Below are positions 55,601-64,000 of a DNA stretch of 64,000 bases, one piece after another; position 1 is the first letter of the stretch, and each line of letters starts with the position of its first letter. The translations under genes were made by a program, and so were the position numbers. Below the pieces are notes generated by a model, which saw nothing but the letters and a program-made list of their open reading frames with translations, was not told the DNA's origin and searched no databases. The stretch spans positions 286,370 through 350,369 of the forward strand of contig NZ_JACHWH010000006.1 of NCBI RefSeq assembly GCF_014191255.1, read 5' to 3'. The DNA is from Amycolatopsis bartoniae. Its GTDB lineage: Bacteria; Actinomycetota; Actinomycetes; Mycobacteriales; Pseudonocardiaceae.

Positions 55601-56551
55601 ATGAGTGACCAGGAAACGATGCGCGCCATCCAACACGACGCTTACGGCGGTCCGGAAGTCCTGAAGGAAGTCCGCATCCCGCGGCCGACTCCGGGTCTGA
55701 GTGAGATCCTGGTCGCCGTCCGTGCGGCCGGGGTCAACCCCACGGACTGGAAACACCGCGACGGGCGCGCGTTCGTGAAACAGCTGCCCCTGGTCCTGGG
55801 CTGGGATGTGTCCGGCATCGTGGAGTCGGTCGGTTTCGGCGTCACCCTGTTCAAACCGGGGGACGAGGTGTTCGGCATGCTCCCCTACCCCTACGGCGTC
55901 GGCTCGCACGCCGAGTACGTGGCGGGGCCGGCGCGCGCCTTCGCCCGCAAACCGGAGAACGTCGATCACGTGCATGCCGGGGCTCTCCCCCTCGCCGCGC
56001 TCACTGCCTACCAAGCGCTGGTCGACACGGCAAATGTGCAAGCGGGACACCGTGTTCTCGTGCACGCGGCAGCCGGCGGGGTCGGGCACCTCGCCGTGCA
56101 GATCGCCAAGGCACGCGGCGCTCACGTCATCGGCACGGCGCGGGCGCCCAAGCACGACTTCCTGCGCTCGCTGGGCGCCGACGAAGTGATCGACTACAGC
56201 ACCACGGATTTCGCCGAAGCCACCGGGGACATCGACGTGATCCTGGACCCGCTCGCCGGAGAAACCCGCACCCGGTCCTTCGGCGTGCTCCGTCGCGGCG
56301 GGACGCTCGTTTCGCTCCTGCCGTCCGACTCACCGGAACAAGATGCGGCGAGGGCGGCCGAGCTGGGTGTCCGCGCGGAGACGATGTTGGTCGAAGCCGA
56401 TCACGCGGGCATGCTGGCCATCTCCGACCTCGTGCGATCCGGACAGCTGCAAGCCCACATCGAGGCCGTCTTCCCGCTTTCCGAAGCAGCGAAGGCGCAC
56501 GCGCTGGGCGAAAGCGGCCGGACCACCGGCAAGATCGTTTTGACTACGTAG
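55601..56551 (+). CDS. NADP-dependent quinone oxidoreductase-type MDR protein
   Basis: 316 residues from ATG 55601 (or MRAIQHD at 55619). GroES-like domain, VNPTDWKHRDGRAF, and NADPH motif VLVHAAAGGVGHLAVQIAKA near 150. Zinc-free quinone or enone reductase family, 40% or so the same layout as the gene at 1034 by eye. Divergent from the frameshifted GlxA-type regulator, 70 bp apart. The longer frame to 55529 would overlap the promoter and is rejected. The role in the surrounding glycoside cluster is unclear. Confidence 0.87.
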   Translation: MSDQETMRAIQHDAYGGPEVLKEVRIPRPTPGLSEILVAVRAAGVNPTDWKHRDGRAFVKQLPLVLGWDVSGIVESVGFGVTLFKPGDEVFGMLPYPYGVGSHAEYVAGPARAFARKPENVDHVHAGALPLAALTAYQALVDTANVQAGHRVLVHAAAGGVGHLAVQIAKARGAHVIGTARAPKHDFLRSLGADEVIDYSTTDFAEATGDIDVILDPLAGETRTRSFGVLRRGGTLVSLLPSDSPEQDAARAAELGVRAETMLVEADHAGMLAISDLVRSGQLQAHIEAVFPLSEAAKAHALGESGRTTGKIVLTT

Positions 56552-56647
56552 GCGTTCCGGCCGCGGGTGGCCCGGCCACCCGCGGCCGCCGACTACTTCT
56601 GCGTTCTCGACGGGCGGCTGGCCCGCGAGCACCGACGTCCTTTTCTT

Positions 56648-58192
56648 TCAGCTCAGGCTCTTCGCAGCCGCTTCGGCCGCGCGCAGAGCCAGCGCCACGC
56701 TCGTGAGCGTCGGGTTACCGGCAGTCGGCGTCGGGATGACACCATTGCCGCCGAGGTACAAATTGGATAGTCCCCACACGCGGCAGGTGCCGTCGGTGAC
56801 GCTGGTGCCGTCGTCGGTGGCGCCCATGCGCACCGTCCCTTGATAGTGCAGCGAACTGCCGGGCTGCAGCAGCAGGAACGGATCCGGTTCCCGTAGCCGG
56901 CCGATCGCGGCGGCACTGCGGCGCATGTACGTCTTCGCCAGCTCGATCCGTTCCTCGTCGACCTCGGTGAGCCCGTACTCCACCGTCATGGCCGGCATGC
57001 CGTAGAAGTCCCGCCGGGACTCGGAAAACACGATCCGATCTTCCGGCCGCAGGTCCTTCGGCACGAAGTACCCGAGCCCCACCGTCTGTGTGTTCGCGTT
57101 CCGCACCTCGCCGGTGAGCGGCACCGGGGACAACTCGAAGTGCATGATCTGGCCGTGGAACGGGTGGACCTCGTCACTGAAGGGAAGCCAGTAGACGCCG
57201 GCGAGCGGGTCGTCGTCCCCGGACGCTCGTTCCTGCGGTTCGTCGAAGTCGACGTCCACGAGGCTCATGACCTGGGTGTGGTCGTTGAGGTAGCGTCCGA
57301 GCGCCTGCGGGCGAATTCCCGACGCCCACAACAACTGCGGGGTCCGGAAGGAGTCGGCGGCGACGAAAACGAGCCGAGCGTCGATCCGCCAGGTTTCCCC
57401 GGTTGGCACGTCGCGGACTTCGACACCCCGCACGTCGTCGCCCTCGACGATCAGCCGCGTCACGAGGGTTTCGGCGCGCAGGCGCACTTTCGCGTCCGAC
57501 GGCAACTGCTCCCAGATCTTCGCCGGGCCGGTCCACTCCCGATGTTCGCCGGGACTGACGGCCAACGGCATCGTCGTGGGGCCGCGCCCGATTTTCACGG
57601 CGTCGGGATACTCCTCGCGCAACCCGGCCAACACTCGCTCACCGGTTGCCGTTGCGGGAAACGCGTTCTGCGTGACGCGCAGCAAAGAGCGCGCCTCCTG
57701 CAAGGACGAGGACCACTCGTCGGCCGAGAGCAGGTCGGTGCGCTCGGATCCGTAAGGCCAGGGACACGCACAGGTCCAGTGCACCCCCATCCCGCCGACG
57801 TTCGAGGACAGCGCGGCAGCGGGCATCCCGCCAGGAGCGCCGCCCAGGGCGGAAAGCAGAAAGGTACCCGGCCGTGCCAGTACGTCGGAGCCTTCCCGGG
57901 CCGCGCGGCGCGTGCGGTCCTGCAGCACCGACACTCCGTACGACTGCTGGATCGGCCCCTGGGAGCGCACCTGCATGGCGGCCCGCTGTTCGAGATCCGG
58001 AACGTTCTTGACGTTCACGCCTGCCGTTCCGGGCAGCCACGGTCCGACCTCCAGCACCAGGACCGAAGCCTCGGGGCGCAGCAGCGCGAGCCGGGTGGCC
58101 GCGGCACTGCCCACCGGGCCGCTGCCGACCACGACGATGTCGGCTGCGACAGGTCGTCCAGTCTCCCGCACCGGCGCGTTCGTCTCACTCAC
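56648..58192 (-). CDS. second pyranose 2-oxidase/glycoside 3-oxidase-like GMC oxidase
   Basis: 514 residues from GTG 58192, with GAGGAG 6 nt upstream; the frame continues to 58261 through a palindrome, so that longer start is rejected. FAD motif DIVVVGSGPVGSAAATRLALL, flavin-linking loop NVGGMGVHWTCACPWP with His, and active-site SLHYQGTVRMGATDDGTS and NGVIPTPTAGNPT. Clearly a paralogue of the oxidase at 45139, with the same HWTCACP. Divergent from a Liv-type importer, 254 bp apart, suggesting that it acts on a different glycoside or aglycone-linked sugar. Confidence 0.86.
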   Translation of the reverse strand: MSETNAPVRETGRPVAADIVVVGSGPVGSAAATRLALLRPEASVLVLEVGPWLPGTAGVNVKNVPDLEQRAAMQVRSQGPIQQSYGVSVLQDRTRRAAREGSDVLARPGTFLLSALGGAPGGMPAAALSSNVGGMGVHWTCACPWPYGSERTDLLSADEWSSSLQEARSLLRVTQNAFPATATGERVLAGLREEYPDAVKIGRGPTTMPLAVSPGEHREWTGPAKIWEQLPSDAKVRLRAETLVTRLIVEGDDVRGVEVRDVPTGETWRIDARLVFVAADSFRTPQLLWASGIRPQALGRYLNDHTQVMSLVDVDFDEPQERASGDDDPLAGVYWLPFSDEVHPFHGQIMHFELSPVPLTGEVRNANTQTVGLGYFVPKDLRPEDRIVFSESRRDFYGMPAMTVEYGLTEVDEERIELAKTYMRRSAAAIGRLREPDPFLLLQPGSSLHYQGTVRMGATDDGTSVTDGTCRVWGLSNLYLGGNGVIPTPTAGNPTLTSVALALRAAEAAAKSLS

Positions 58193-58446
58193 AGCGTTCT
58201 CCTCGTCCGACATCCCTGCATCGGACGGCAGGTTACGCATGTTTTGAACAAAACACAACAACTTGGCGAGATCATGGGGGCCACAGAGCGGTCGGTAACC
58301 AGGAGATCACGACCTACAAAGGTTGTTTTTTGCTCAATCTGAGCATAAGTTATTCGCCAAGTCCGCTGGCGTGCGACTGCCCGCCAGCCTGCTGACAGCA
58401 ATCCAGCGGCTCCCACCGCCAGGGAGCCCGGCACAACGAGGTGAGG
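58193..58446. promoter_or_regulatory. divergent promoter with two palindromes
   Basis: TGTTTTG-AA-CAAAACA (58239-58254) is a 16-bp palindrome just before the GMC oxidase, and TGCTCA-ATC-TGAGCA (58331-58345) is a second, unrelated one nearer the binding-protein gene. The ROK-type repressor encoded at 63284 is the nearest candidate to bind one of them; the other may serve a second regulator. GAGG precedes ATG 58447. Confidence 0.6.
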
Positions 58447-59709
58447 ATGAACAGCAGCAGTCGCAAGACCCGCTTGGCCTGCTTGATGGCCGCGGTACTC
58501 ACGCTGGCCGGTTGTTCGGAAACCGCGACGACCGGCGGCTCCCCGGACAATGCCGCCACCACGACCACGATCGACGATTCGATCGGTGCCAGTTTCAGCG
58601 GTGGTTCGGCCGGCGCCGCCACCGGCGGCAAGACGATCAAGGTCGGGCTCATCAACCAGGAGGGTGGCACGGTCTCCGACCCCGAGGTGAGCGCGGCCAT
58701 CCAAGCCGCCTTCAGCTACGTCAACGAGAAGCAGAGCGGGATCAAGGGCGCCACGCTCCAGCTCGAGGTCTGCAAGATCGGCTCCTCGGAGGAGGAAGCC
58801 CAGCAGTGCGCGCAGCGTTTCCTCAACGACCCCAGCATCTCGGTGGTCATGCAGGGCGGCCTCAACGTCGGCACGCAGGCGGTGCACCAGACCATCAACG
58901 GCAAGAAGCCGACACTGGTGACGCTCGCGAATCCTGGGACGGACACCACCGCCGCGGGCACCTACACGCTCAACCCGAACGTTCTCGCCTCGATCCCGGG
59001 CATGCTCACCTACGTCAAATCCAAGGGCTACAAGAACCTCGTCGTCGTCAGCAGCGACGACCCCGGCGACCTGCAAATCGCCCAGTACGCCAAGCAGACA
59101 TACGAGGCGGCCGGCCTGCACGTCACGAACCTCACGTTCCCACAAAGCAGTACGGACCTCACGTCGACATTCACCTCCGCGGTGAACCAGAAGGCCGATG
59201 CGATAATGCCACTCGTCGCCACCACATCGGGCTGCACCGCGGCAGCGTTGGCGCTGCAGCAGCTCGGAGCCTCCACACCGATCATCGGGACCTCGCTGTG
59301 CGCGACCGATGACCTGCACAAGACACTCGGTGATTTCCCGAAGTGGTCCTTCGAGGCGAACACGCTGTTGCAGTACGCGGACGACCCGACGGGTCAGATG
59401 TCGTTCTACAAGGCGGTCATGGCCAAATACGCTCCGGGTTCCCAGATCGGCATCGGCGCGCCGGCCGCGTTCGGTGCCGCGTTCGCCCTCGCCAAGGTGC
59501 TCAACACTATCGGTCCGGACGCCGTCACTCCGGACTCCGTCGCCAAGGGACTGGCCGGTTACACCGACGGGGTCCTGCTGGGCACGCCGAAGGTGAAGTT
59601 CGGTTCGGTCGAAGGCAGCCCGGCGCTGTCCGGAATCGCGGACCGCTTCTACACCTACGAAGGCAACGACCACTGGACGGCCACGGACTGGGCGAACCTG
59701 CCTCGGTGA
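58447..59709 (+). CDS. ABC substrate-binding lipoprotein (Liv/branched-chain type)
   Basis: 420 residues. Lipobox LAGC (Cys23), a Thr/Ser/Gly linker, then a type I periplasmic fold (IKVGLINQEGGTVSDPEVSAAIQAAFSYVN). Family members bind amino acids, but also aromatic acids and other small molecules. It heads a five-gene operon with permease, two ATPases and a ROK regulator. ATG 58447 has GAGG upstream; a GTG at 58441 is possible. The ligand is unknown; the divergent sugar oxidase suggests a phenolic or glycoside. Confidence 0.88.
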   Translation: MNSSSRKTRLACLMAAVLTLAGCSETATTGGSPDNAATTTTIDDSIGASFSGGSAGAATGGKTIKVGLINQEGGTVSDPEVSAAIQAAFSYVNEKQSGIKGATLQLEVCKIGSSEEEAQQCAQRFLNDPSISVVMQGGLNVGTQAVHQTINGKKPTLVTLANPGTDTTAAGTYTLNPNVLASIPGMLTYVKSKGYKNLVVVSSDDPGDLQIAQYAKQTYEAAGLHVTNLTFPQSSTDLTSTFTSAVNQKADAIMPLVATTSGCTAAALALQQLGASTPIIGTSLCATDDLHKTLGDFPKWSFEANTLLQYADDPTGQMSFYKAVMAKYAPGSQIGIGAPAAFGAAFALAKVLNTIGPDAVTPDSVAKGLAGYTDGVLLGTPKVKFGSVEGSPALSGIADRFYTYEGNDHWTATDWANLPR

Positions 59710-59740
59710 GGCCGGTCGGGACACGGACGGGAGAAGTCCC

Positions 59741-61768
59741 ATGCAGATCTTGCTGTTCGTTGTACTCGGTCTCGGCAGCGGTGCGCTCATCGCCGGGATC
59801 GCACTGAGCCTGCTGCTGACCTATCGCGGCTCGGGCACCATCAACATCTCCGCGGGCGCGATCGCGATGCTGGGCGCGTACGTGTTCTACGGCTTACGCG
59901 TCGAGGGTTTCCTCCTGTTCCCGGTCCTGCCCGTCGCGGGCGGACCGGGGCGGGTCGTGCCCGTCCCCGCGGCCGTGTTGTACACGCTCGTCACCTGCGC
60001 AGCATTCGGTGTGCTGCTGCACCTGTTGGTGCTGCGGCCGCTACGCACCCAGTCAGCGCTCGCGAAACTGGTCGCGACCGTCGGCGTCTACCTCGTGGTG
60101 CAAGCCTATGTGGTGCTGGTGTTCGGCACCCAGGGCAAGGCCGCGCCCAGCGTCGTCTCCTCCGTCTCGCTCAAGATGTTCGGCGGTGTGGTTCCCAGCA
60201 ACCGGCTGTTGCTCCTCGGCCTGGTGGTCGTGCTGGCCTGCGCACTGGCCGCGCTCTACCGGTACAGCCGGTTCGGCCTCGCGACGCGGGCCGCGCAGCA
60301 GAACGAGGACGAGGCAGCGCTTTCCGGTCTGTCCGCGAGCCGGATCGCGATGGTGAACACAGTACTGGCCAGTGTCATAGCCGGTGGCCTCGGCATCTTC
60401 GTGGCGCCGCTGACGCAGCTCGACCCCTCCACGATCGCGCTCGCGGTGGTGCCCGCTCTCGGGGCGGCGCTGCTGGCGCGGTTCACCTCGTTCCTCATCG
60501 CCGGTGCCGCCGGAATCGGGATGGGGGTGATCGGCTCGCTGGTCACCGCCGCGCAGGCGCAGCCGTGGTTCCCCACCTCGGGTGGCCTGCCCATGCCCGG
60601 CGTCGTCGAACTGATCTACTTCCTCGTCATCGCGGCGATCCTGTTGTTGCGCGGGCAGAGCCTGCCCGACCGCGGCACCATCGTCGAACCCCGGCTGCCG
60701 GCCGCCCCGGCACCAAAACGGGTCACGCGCCCGACAGTGATCAGCGGCATCGTCGCGGCAGCAGCGTTGTTCCTCCTTCCCTTCGACTTCCGGCAGGCGC
60801 TGATCCTGAGCATGATCGGCGCAGTCGCCTGTCTCTCGCTGGTGCTCGTCACTGGTCTGATCGGGCAGGCTTCGCTGTTCCAGTACGGTCTCGCCGGGGT
60901 TTGCGGCCTCGTCCTGTCCAAACTGGCCAGCCAAGCCGGCGTCGGCTGGCCCTGGTCCCCGTTGGCCGGGATCGTCGCCGCCACGATCATCGGACTGGTC
61001 GTGGCCCTGCCGGCGCTGCGCGTACGCGGGGTCCAACTGGCCATTCTCACGCTCGCCGCCTGCGACGCGCTGCTCACCTTCGGGTTCCAGAATCCGGTTT
61101 GGGGTGCGCGCGGAGCGGGATCTCCGGTTCCCGAGCCGACGCTGTTCGGGTTCGACATCGGGGCCCAGTCCCCCGTACCGGGCATCGACGGTGCGCTCCC
61201 CAGTCCGTTCTTCGGCTTGTGCTGCCTGGCCGTGTTGCTGGTGGTGTCCCTCGGGGTGGTCGCCGTCCGGCGGTCGACGCTGGGCAAGCAGATGCTGGCG
61301 GTCCGGTCGAACGAGCGCGCTGCCGCGGCGTCCGGCATTTCCCCGCGCCGCATGAAGCTGATCGCGTTCGGCCTGTCCTCGGCGGTGATCGCGCTCGCCG
61401 GAGTGTTGTACAGCTACAACTTCAATGCGGTGGACTCGACGCGTTTCAGCATCGCGAACACGCTGGGCCTGGTGGCCTTCGCCTATCTCGGCGGGATCAC
61501 GACCGTACGGGGCGCACTCGTCGGTGGATTCCTGATCACGCAGGGGCTCGGCAGCTACGCGCTCAACCACTTCCTCGGCATCAACACCACGGTGCAGACC
61601 GCGATCGCCGGTCTGCTCCTGATCGTCACAGTCGTGACCAACCCGGATGGCATCGCGCTGTCCGCCAAACCCCAGTGGCCGGGACGCCTGTGGCGCGCAC
61701 TCCGCAGATCGCCGCGGGCCGCCACACCCGTGTCCGACGGCACGATGGTGCAGGGAGGAGTGCGATGA
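59741..61768 (+). CDS. fused LivH-LivM ABC permease
   Basis: 675 residues. The N-terminal half (1-300) is LivH-like (GTINISAGAIAMLGAYVFY, then AALSGLSASRIAMVNTVLASVIAGGLGIF). A linker at 305-320 (EPRLPAAPAPKRV) leads to a LivM-like half (LVTGLIGQASLFQYGLAGV and RSNERAAAASGISPRRMKLIAFGLSS). Both channel subunits are in one chain. A TTA codon lies at 59894-59896. The last bases overlap the livG start by ATGA. Import substrate is set by the binding protein upstream. Confidence 0.9.
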   Translation: MQILLFVVLGLGSGALIAGIALSLLLTYRGSGTINISAGAIAMLGAYVFYGLRVEGFLLFPVLPVAGGPGRVVPVPAAVLYTLVTCAAFGVLLHLLVLRPLRTQSALAKLVATVGVYLVVQAYVVLVFGTQGKAAPSVVSSVSLKMFGGVVPSNRLLLLGLVVVLACALAALYRYSRFGLATRAAQQNEDEAALSGLSASRIAMVNTVLASVIAGGLGIFVAPLTQLDPSTIALAVVPALGAALLARFTSFLIAGAAGIGMGVIGSLVTAAQAQPWFPTSGGLPMPGVVELIYFLVIAAILLLRGQSLPDRGTIVEPRLPAAPAPKRVTRPTVISGIVAAAALFLLPFDFRQALILSMIGAVACLSLVLVTGLIGQASLFQYGLAGVCGLVLSKLASQAGVGWPWSPLAGIVAATIIGLVVALPALRVRGVQLAILTLAACDALLTFGFQNPVWGARGAGSPVPEPTLFGFDIGAQSPVPGIDGALPSPFFGLCCLAVLLVVSLGVVAVRRSTLGKQMLAVRSNERAAAASGISPRRMKLIAFGLSSAVIALAGVLYSYNFNAVDSTRFSIANTLGLVAFAYLGGITTVRGALVGGFLITQGLGSYALNHFLGINTTVQTAIAGLLLIVTVVTNPDGIALSAKPQWPGRLWRALRRSPRAATPVSDGTMVQGGVR

Positions 61769-62517
61769 CCGCCGCACTGGAGACCGTCCGCCTCGGCGTG
61801 ACGTACGGCGGGAACAAGGCGCTGGACGACGTGTCACTGTCCATTTCCGAAGGCGAGCTGGTCGGCCTGATCGGGCCGAACGGCGCGGGTAAGACCACGT
61901 TCATCGACGCGATCACCGGCTTCACCCGGTGCAGCGGAAACGTCATGCTGGAAGGCACGGACATCAGCGGTGACAAGCCACACGTCCGCGCCCGCAAAGG
62001 TCTGAACCGCACCTGGCAAGGCGCCGAACTCTACGACGAGCTGACCGTCCGCGAAAACCTGGAAGTCGGGGCGGCCAACTCCCAGGCGGGTGGAGGACTG
62101 CGCAAGCTGCTGACCGGACGCGGCCCGGCACCCGAAGCTGTCGATCGGGCACTGGACTTGCTCAAGCTGCGGCACCTGGCCGATGATCTGCCGGAAGCGC
62201 TCCCCCAGGGGCGCCGCAAAATGGTCGACGTGGCGCGGGCGTTCGCCGCGGGCGGGCGAGTGCTGTGCCTTGACGAGCCCGCGGCGGGGCTCGACTCCGA
62301 CGAGAGCCTCGAACTCGGCAGGCGGCTTCGGTCCCTTGTGGACGCGGGGACTTCGCTGTTGCTCGTGGACCACGACATGGGCTTGGTGCTCAGCGTGTGC
62401 GACAGGATCTACGTGCTCGACCTAGGCCGGGTCATCGCCGTCGGCACGCCCGAGGAGATCCGCTCTTCGGACGCCGTCGTCAAGGCTTACCTCGGCGAGG
62501 AAGGAACCGCGGCATGA
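61765..62517 (+). CDS. livG: ABC transporter ATPase (LivG)
   Basis: 250 residues. Walker A GPNGAGKTTFID at 35-46, signature LPQGRRKMVDVARA (atypical PQG instead of SGG), Walker B VLCLDEPAAGLD, and LVDHDMGLV with the switch His. A C-terminal helix typical of LivG (EEIRSSDAVVKAYLG) is present. GGGAGGAG precedes ATG 61765. Overlaps both neighbours by 4 bp. Confidence 0.92.
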   Translation: MTAALETVRLGVTYGGNKALDDVSLSISEGELVGLIGPNGAGKTTFIDAITGFTRCSGNVMLEGTDISGDKPHVRARKGLNRTWQGAELYDELTVRENLEVGAANSQAGGGLRKLLTGRGPAPEAVDRALDLLKLRHLADDLPEALPQGRRKMVDVARAFAAGGRVLCLDEPAAGLDSDESLELGRRLRSLVDAGTSLLLVDHDMGLVLSVCDRIYVLDLGRVIAVGTPEEIRSSDAVVKAYLGEEGTAA

Positions 62518-63248
62518 CCGACGGAAACGTGCTCGAGGTCCAGAACCTCAGCGTGGGCTACACCGGAGTTCCGGTCGTGCGGAACCTGGGCCTCCGCATC
62601 GGCCGTGGTGAGATCGCGGCCCTGCTCGGTCCCAACGGTGCCGGGAAAACGACCACACTGCGCGCCATCTCCCGGCTGCTGCCCGTCCAGTCGGGCCACA
62701 TCCTGTTCGATGGCGAACCGGTGACGAACCAGACCCCGCAACAAGTCGCGCGGAGCGGCCTGATCCACATGTCCGACCGCCGCGGCATTTTCCCCAACCT
62801 GACCGTGGAAGAGCATTTCCGGCTACGTCACCGCGGCCAGAAAATCAACCGCGACATCGCTTTCGACCACTTTCCCGTGCTACGAAAGCTCGCCAAGCGC
62901 CGGGCAGCTCTGCTGTCCGGCGGTGAGCAGCAGATGCTCGGGCTGGGCCGTGCGCTCGCCCGCGAACCGAAGCTGCTGCTGGTCGACGAACTCAGCCTCG
63001 GGCTGGCGCCGGTGATCGTGAAGGACCTGCTGCCCGTTCTCCGGCGTGTCGTGGCCGAAACCGGGGCGGGGGTGCTGCTGGTGGAACAACATGTGCAGAT
63101 GGCACTGGAAATCGCGGACCACGGTCATGTCCTGGTGCACGGCGACCTCGCGGTCTCGGGCGACGCGCGTTCACTGCGACAGGACCGTAAGCTTATAATG
63201 TCCAGTTACCTAGGGGAACGAGTGTCCGGTGAGCCCGAGGTCGCCTGA
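62514..63248 (+). CDS. livF: ABC transporter ATPase (LivF)
   Basis: 244 residues. Walker A GPNGAGKTTTLRA at 39-51, signature LLSGGEQQMLGLGRALA, Walker B LLLVDELSLGLAP and switch LLVEQHV, the LivF pattern. Second ATPase of the Liv-type importer. The gene ends in a short AT-richer stretch (TTATAATG near 63195) that lies inside the coding frame and is probably not a promoter for the ROK gene 36 bp further on. Confidence 0.92.
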   Translation: MTDGNVLEVQNLSVGYTGVPVVRNLGLRIGRGEIAALLGPNGAGKTTTLRAISRLLPVQSGHILFDGEPVTNQTPQQVARSGLIHMSDRRGIFPNLTVEEHFRLRHRGQKINRDIAFDHFPVLRKLAKRRAALLSGGEQQMLGLGRALAREPKLLLVDELSLGLAPVIVKDLLPVLRRVVAETGAGVLLVEQHVQMALEIADHGHVLVHGDLAVSGDARSLRQDRKLIMSSYLGERVSGEPEVA

Positions 63249-63283
63249 AGCTGGAGCTCATCGGCTGATGGAGACCACGCTGC

Positions 63284-64000
63284 ATGGCTGATCACACGCA
63301 AACCCTGTCGCTGATCCTCAGCATGATCAGGAGCGGGATCGCAGTCACGCGGCCCGAGCTGACCCGCCAAACCGGGCTCGGCCGCACGATCATCACGCAG
63401 CGCGTCGAGGACGCGATCCGGGCAGGTCTGCTGGTCGAAGGGGATCACGCACCTTCGACCGGCGGCCGCCCGTCCCGCACCCTGCGGATCGCGCCGGGAC
63501 GCGCCGTCGTACTCGCGGTGGTGTTCGGCGCAACTCGGCTGCACGCCGCCGTCGTCGACCTCGACGGGACCTTCCTGGACGACCAGCGGATGTCGTGGGA
63601 CATCGAGGCGGGTCCGGAGGAGTCGCTCGCGACTCTGCACGACCTTTCCGCGAAGCTGCTCCCCCCCGAACTGCGTGAGCGGTTGTGGGGCATCGGCCTG
63701 GGGCTGCCGGGTCCGGTCGACTTCGCGCGCGGGATACCCGTTCAGCCACCGATCATGGCCGGATGGGAGGCCTTCCCCGTCCGCGAACGGCTCGAGGAGC
63801 ACTACGGTGTGCCGGTTTGGATCGACAACGACGTCAACCTGATGGCGCTGGGTGCGTGGAGCAGGACGCGCCGCGCCGCAGGTGACAATCTGTTGCTGCT
63901 CAAGGCAGGCACCGGCATCGGACTTGGTCTGATCTCCCGCGGGCGCCTCCACCGCGGCGCGCGCGGTTCCGCGGGCGACTTCGGGCACACCATCGTCGCG
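63284..64000 (+). CDS. ROK-family transcriptional regulator, 3' end outside window
   Basis: 239 residues are visible; the gene runs past 64000. N-terminal winged HTH (TRPELTRQTGLGRTIITQRVEDAIRAGLLVEG) followed by the ROK kinase-like domain (LGLPGPVDFARG, WIDNDVNLMALG, KAGTGIGLGLISRG, and GDFGH with the start of the zinc-binding region). ROK repressors (NagC, Mlc, XylR) respond to sugars. Encoded at the end of the Liv importer operon, it likely represses that operon and the divergent oxidase. ATG 63284 follows GGAGA at 9-10 nt. Confidence 0.88.
   Translation, partial: MADHTQTLSLILSMIRSGIAVTRPELTRQTGLGRTIITQRVEDAIRAGLLVEGDHAPSTGGRPSRTLRIAPGRAVVLAVVFGATRLHAAVVDLDGTFLDDQRMSWDIEAGPEESLATLHDLSAKLLPPELRERLWGIGLGLPGPVDFARGIPVQPPIMAGWEAFPVRERLEEHYGVPVWIDNDVNLMALGAWSRTRRAAGDNLLLLKAGTGIGLGLISRGRLHRGARGSAGDFGHTIVA

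Noticed and set aside
58193..58261. N-terminal extension of the GMC oxidase starting at 58261 (MLCFVQNMRN)
   Set aside because: It would start from TTG within the palindrome 58239-58254 and lacks a ribosome site, whereas GTG 58192 has GAGGAG at ideal distance.
63190..63205. TTATAATG as promoter of the ROK gene
   Set aside because: It lies inside the livF coding frame, lacks a -35, and the ROK gene is only 35 bp after livF, so read-through is simpler.

Overview
The window is high-GC actinobacterial DNA with dense genes, short ATGA/GTGA overlaps, frequent GTG starts, strong GGAGG-type ribosome sites and carbohydrate importers lacking their own ATPase. Gene content and style fit a soil Pseudonocardiaceae, most likely Amycolatopsis or a close relative. 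That placement is inference from content, not a database match.

Left part (1-13 kb): a divergent NmrA-type gene and LysR regulator, a quinone-oxidoreductase-type gene, then a small group that resembles a light or oxidative stress locus (SDR, phytoene-desaturase-like FAD oxidoreductase, MerR regulator with a B12-binding-like domain, SRPBCC protein). Next comes a signalling operon on the minus strand: a membrane Ser/Thr kinase, a stand-alone receiver protein and a 1478-residue soluble hybrid histidine kinase with a chain of HAMP units. A 26-bp motif occurs about 150 nt upstream of both the MerR gene and the kinase gene.

13-20 kb: a LysR-controlled cluster (CatI/CatJ-type 3-oxoadipate CoA-transferase, 3-hydroxyacyl-CoA dehydrogenase, acyl-CoA dehydrogenase, convergent thiolase). 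It resembles a dicarboxylate or 3-oxoadipate beta-oxidation route, with no hydratase in the cluster. At 19.9-26.2 kb a tRNA-Leu(GAG) is followed by what looks like a decaying integrated element: an AbrB-like gene, an integrase broken by one in-frame stop, an atypical HisRS, a frameshifted ImmA/IrrE gene, an orphan radical SAM/SPASM maturase and a fumarylacetoacetate-hydrolase fragment.

26-44 kb is devoted to aromatic catabolism: AraC plus a TfdB-like hydroxylase plus LysR; a PHBH-like hydroxylase and an alpha/beta hydrolase in one operon with a ribose-type ABC importer; and a MarR-controlled operon for ferulate-type hydroxycinnamates (acyl-CoA dehydrogenase, isochorismatase-fold protein, ech, vdh, fcs). 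The MarR operator motif recurs in front of the IclR/alcohol dehydrogenase pair at 44.2 kb.

45-64 kb is the most interesting part. It carries two C-glycoside deglycosidase (CGD)-type modules, one split (beta and alpha genes) and one apparently fused beta-alpha in a single chain, around a CUT1 sugar importer, with a Gfo/Idh/MocA dehydrogenase, a GntR regulator and two pyranose-2-oxidase-like GMC oxidases. The second oxidase is divergent from a LivH-LivM fused importer with a ROK regulator. A coherent reading is that the strain imports plant phenolic glycosides, oxidises the sugar at C3, cleaves the aryl-sugar bond, and feeds the aglycone into the hydroxycinnamate and ring-hydroxylation pathways encoded upstream. 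The enzyme families are read from sequence; the substrates are inference.
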